64,000 nt of DNA. It comes from Sepioteuthis lessoniana. Lineage: Eukaryota > Mollusca > Cephalopoda > Myopsida > Loliginidae. This document shows, in pieces, positions 61,840 through 64,000 of the stretch (its first letter is position 1; each line of letters opens with the position of its first letter). The notes below the pieces were generated by a model, which was given only the letters and a program-made list of their open reading frames with translations, did no database searches and was not told the origin of the DNA. Position numbers and translations under genes: made by a program. The stretch is from NCBI GenBank assembly GCA_963585895.1, contig OY757939.1:61596462-61660461 (forward strand), read 5' to 3'.

Positions 61840-62460
61840 AAGTAATGGGACTGATGTCACAAACAATTTATTTCAATTCCTAATAACAAACAACAGGGTT
61901 TCTCCTTTAATGTAATCCCCCTCAAATCTAATACACTTCCTCATCTTTTTCCGCCATGCTTCTGTGCACTGTTGGAAGGATTCTTCTGGGATCCCCCTCA
62001 GCTCCATCATTACATCCTTTTGATGACCTCCATGCCCTCAAAACAGGTCCCGTTAATGATTCCATTGAGCTTGGAAAAAAGAAAAAAAATTACACAGAGC
62101 AGAACCAGGTAAATAGGTAGGTCGTTCCAGAATGCCCATATTCCTCCAAAAAATGAATTGCCAGATGCTCAGCACACTCAGTCCCATTACTTTTCAACGT
62201 GTCTAAATTTTCCATGATAATCTTTCAAACACTGTCTTTTTTTCATATCCAGCTGACTTGTGATCATTCAAACACTCAGCCAACAATTACCACAAACCAC
62301 CTGCCTTGACCTCAGTTATGCTTGTTGAAGGCCTCCCACTCCTCAAGTCATCTTTCACCTCTTTGTAATCCTCTTAGAACCTCTTGTACCACTCAAAAAC
62401 ATGTGTGCACAACATGGCATCATCTTCATACACTTGCCAAAGAATTTCAATCACTTTTAA
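61840..62460 (-). mobile_element. Mariner relic (GVQW3-like)
   Basis: The minus strand gives VFEWYKRF-type and GRPSTSITEV residues (N-terminal half). After a large internal deletion come the C-terminal MELRGIPEESFQQCTEAWRK and CIRFEGDYIKGE. The catalytic triad region is gone. Confidence 0.8.
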
Positions 62461-62519
62461 TGGATTTTTTTACCCAAACAGACCAAACATCTTAGGCTTA
62501 TCATGGTCTTTTATGTTTG

Positions 62520-63140
62520 TTTGTTTGTTTGTTTGTTTGGGTTTTATGACATATCAACCTTTGTAGGTTATTTAATGCCAAATACATTTTTATTTAAAAA
62601 ACAGTTCCATTTCAAACAATTCAGTTTAGCATGAGTGCACAGTTTAATTGTCAAAAATATTTCTATTTCAAGCTATTCAGTTTAGTGTCATTGTCTGTGT
62701 CATGTATCCTTATGTATCTAAAAAAATTTATACCACTCATATAAATACACAGTTTAATTGTCAAAAACATTTTTATTTCAAGTTATTTAGTTTAGTCAAA
62801 CAGTTCGATTTCAAACAATTCAGTTTAGTATAAGTAGAGTTTTTGTTTACACACAGTTAAATATCAAAACATTTCTATTTCAAACAATTCAGTTTTGCAT
62901 AAGTATGCAGTTTAGTTCTATTTAACCTATTGATAGAACCCTATTAGGTGCTACCACTCTGAGCCAGAGTGGACCTGGGAGCAATGGCAATGAAAGGGTA
63001 CTCCACATTTCCCAAAGCATTACTGGAACCTCACCATCAGATTGTTTAGTGTCATATCCAGGGCATTTATTGGGGGACACTTACCTCTCTGCAGAGATGC
63101 AGTTGGTGTATTCTACAGCCAAAGCCAACTGGGCAGAAAC
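62520..63140 (+). repeat. Rep-B, full length
   Basis: (TTTG)n, GGGTTTTATGACATATCAAC tail reverse, AT-rich units, module GAGCCAGAGTGGACCTGGGA to AAAGCCAACTGGGCAG. Confidence 0.87.
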
Positions 63141-63398
63141 TAAGAGTAATGGCAAGGAAAGAGTACGACACACTCCCCAGATCTCAAGATCAAATACAGT
63201 TTAACATCATTGCCGGCGACTTTGGGATATAAATATATATATTTAAGTAGCCACACAAGTACCAATCACTCAATTTCTAAGTGCCAACAAATCTAAATAT
63301 GTTTGAATAAATGATTAAGAGCATTGTCAATGAAAAAGATTAAGGCAGTCACACTTGGTTATAATATTTACCATATTTTGAAATGTCACTAGTGTACT

Positions 63399-63841
63399 GC
63401 AAGTGAACTTAGGCAATTGGCAATGGTAGCTATATCTAACTAACCTTTTACCATTTTTTTTTTCAAATCCAATCAGTTACGCTCATGGCTTGGACTAGTG
63501 CACACCGTGCATTTGCTGTTGAAACATTTGTTAAAACTGGTGAACCTGAAATTGCTACACAGAGAACTTTTCAAGATCATTTTATGATACATCAGAATGA
63601 TGAAGTTCTGAATAGAATTTTCAAAACATATCCAGAACAGCATTATTTTAACACAATATGTAATGAGCATGATAAGCTCTCTGTGAATAATTACAGATTT
63701 GCAAATCTTAAAAAAATGTATCAACAGCAAACACATGGTGTGCACTGGCCCAAGAGATGATCCTGTCTGTGACTGTATATGAAAAAAATAAGAGATTAGT
63801 TAAATAGAGCTACAATTATCATTGGCATAAGTTCACTTGCA
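63399..63841 (+). mobile_element. Internally deleted DUF4817-type transposon
   Basis: Inverted ends TGCAAGTGAACTTAGGCAAT and its partner (TTGGCATAAGTTCACTTGCA at 63822-63841), imperfect for ~45 bp. The open frame 63485-63760 encodes MAWTSAHRAFAVETFVKTGE and EIATQRTFQDHFM, the start of a DUF4817 transposase. It then runs straight into RIFKTYPEQHYFNTICNE, resembling the C-terminal part. A 91 aa fused stub without the catalytic core. Confidence 0.78.
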
Positions 63842-64000
63842 TCATAACAGTGAGAGTTTAAAATGGGGGGGGTATTTCTGTCACACTCTGTATAACAATA
63901 TCAGTTTGATACCATTTAAGATTTGAATTTAACAAGAAAAATGTAAATCATCAAATCTTCATTTGGTTGAAGCAAATGATTAACATAATATTAGCCCGAT

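Overview
This is a eukaryotic, AT-rich and extremely repeat-dense stretch of DNA. It holds seven recognisable coding exons of one host gene on the minus strand. The gene is SLC25A17 (PMP34), the peroxisomal member of the mitochondrial carrier family. Its exons are 61 to 155 bp long and spread over at least 40 kb (59,617 down to 19,450). They follow the order of the human protein, have matching intron phases and are flanked by GT-AG sites. The first exon, one small internal exon and the 3' end were not found. The protein is clearly diverged from vertebrate PMP34, so an invertebrate is likely. Large introns, several tRNA-derived SINE families with a shared central domain, long AC/AT microsatellites, an RTE LINE ending in (ATG)n and many mariner relics fit a mollusc, most likely a cephalopod. 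That is inference from remembered families, not a database result.

Layout. 0-5.4 kb: microsatellites, a 700 bp cryptic AT/CA desert, an internally deleted mariner (3,318-4,324) and an RTE LINE tail. 5.4-8.2 kb: two Tc1/mariner-type elements with intact terminal repeats. 8.2-19 kb: SINEs, a large interspersed repeat called rep-B here, and solo LTRs. 19.4-47 kb: SLC25A17 exons buried in SINEs, solo LTRs, a 2.9 kb 29-bp minisatellite, a ~115 bp satellite, 5S-rRNA-like units and a second full-length deleted mariner. 47-52 kb: more DNA transposon relics. 52.5-57 kb: a broken LINE with a restriction-like endonuclease domain, plus a second partial copy. 57-64 kb: SINEs, RTE tails, two more transposase relics and the most 5' SLC25A17 exon seen.

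Repeat families are named locally. SINE-1: tRNA head reading GTGGTGTAATGGTTAT. SINE-2: head GTTAGAGTGTTCGCCAATGG. SINE-3: head GTAATGGTTAAAGTGCTGGA. SINE-4: head GTAACGGTTATAGGTGTTGG. SINE-5: head GGCGCAGCGGATAGAGGCG. Rep-B has no tRNA head. SINE-1 and SINE-3 share a central block. SINE-3 and rep-B share a 3' tail. At four loci SINE-4 or SINE-5 is inserted as a head-to-head foldback with its tail on both outer ends, and at one or two of these the target duplication is visible. Those foldbacks, the telomere-like TTAGGG junction shared by all three mariner deletion copies, and the duplicated SLC25A17 exon fragment are the most unusual things seen.
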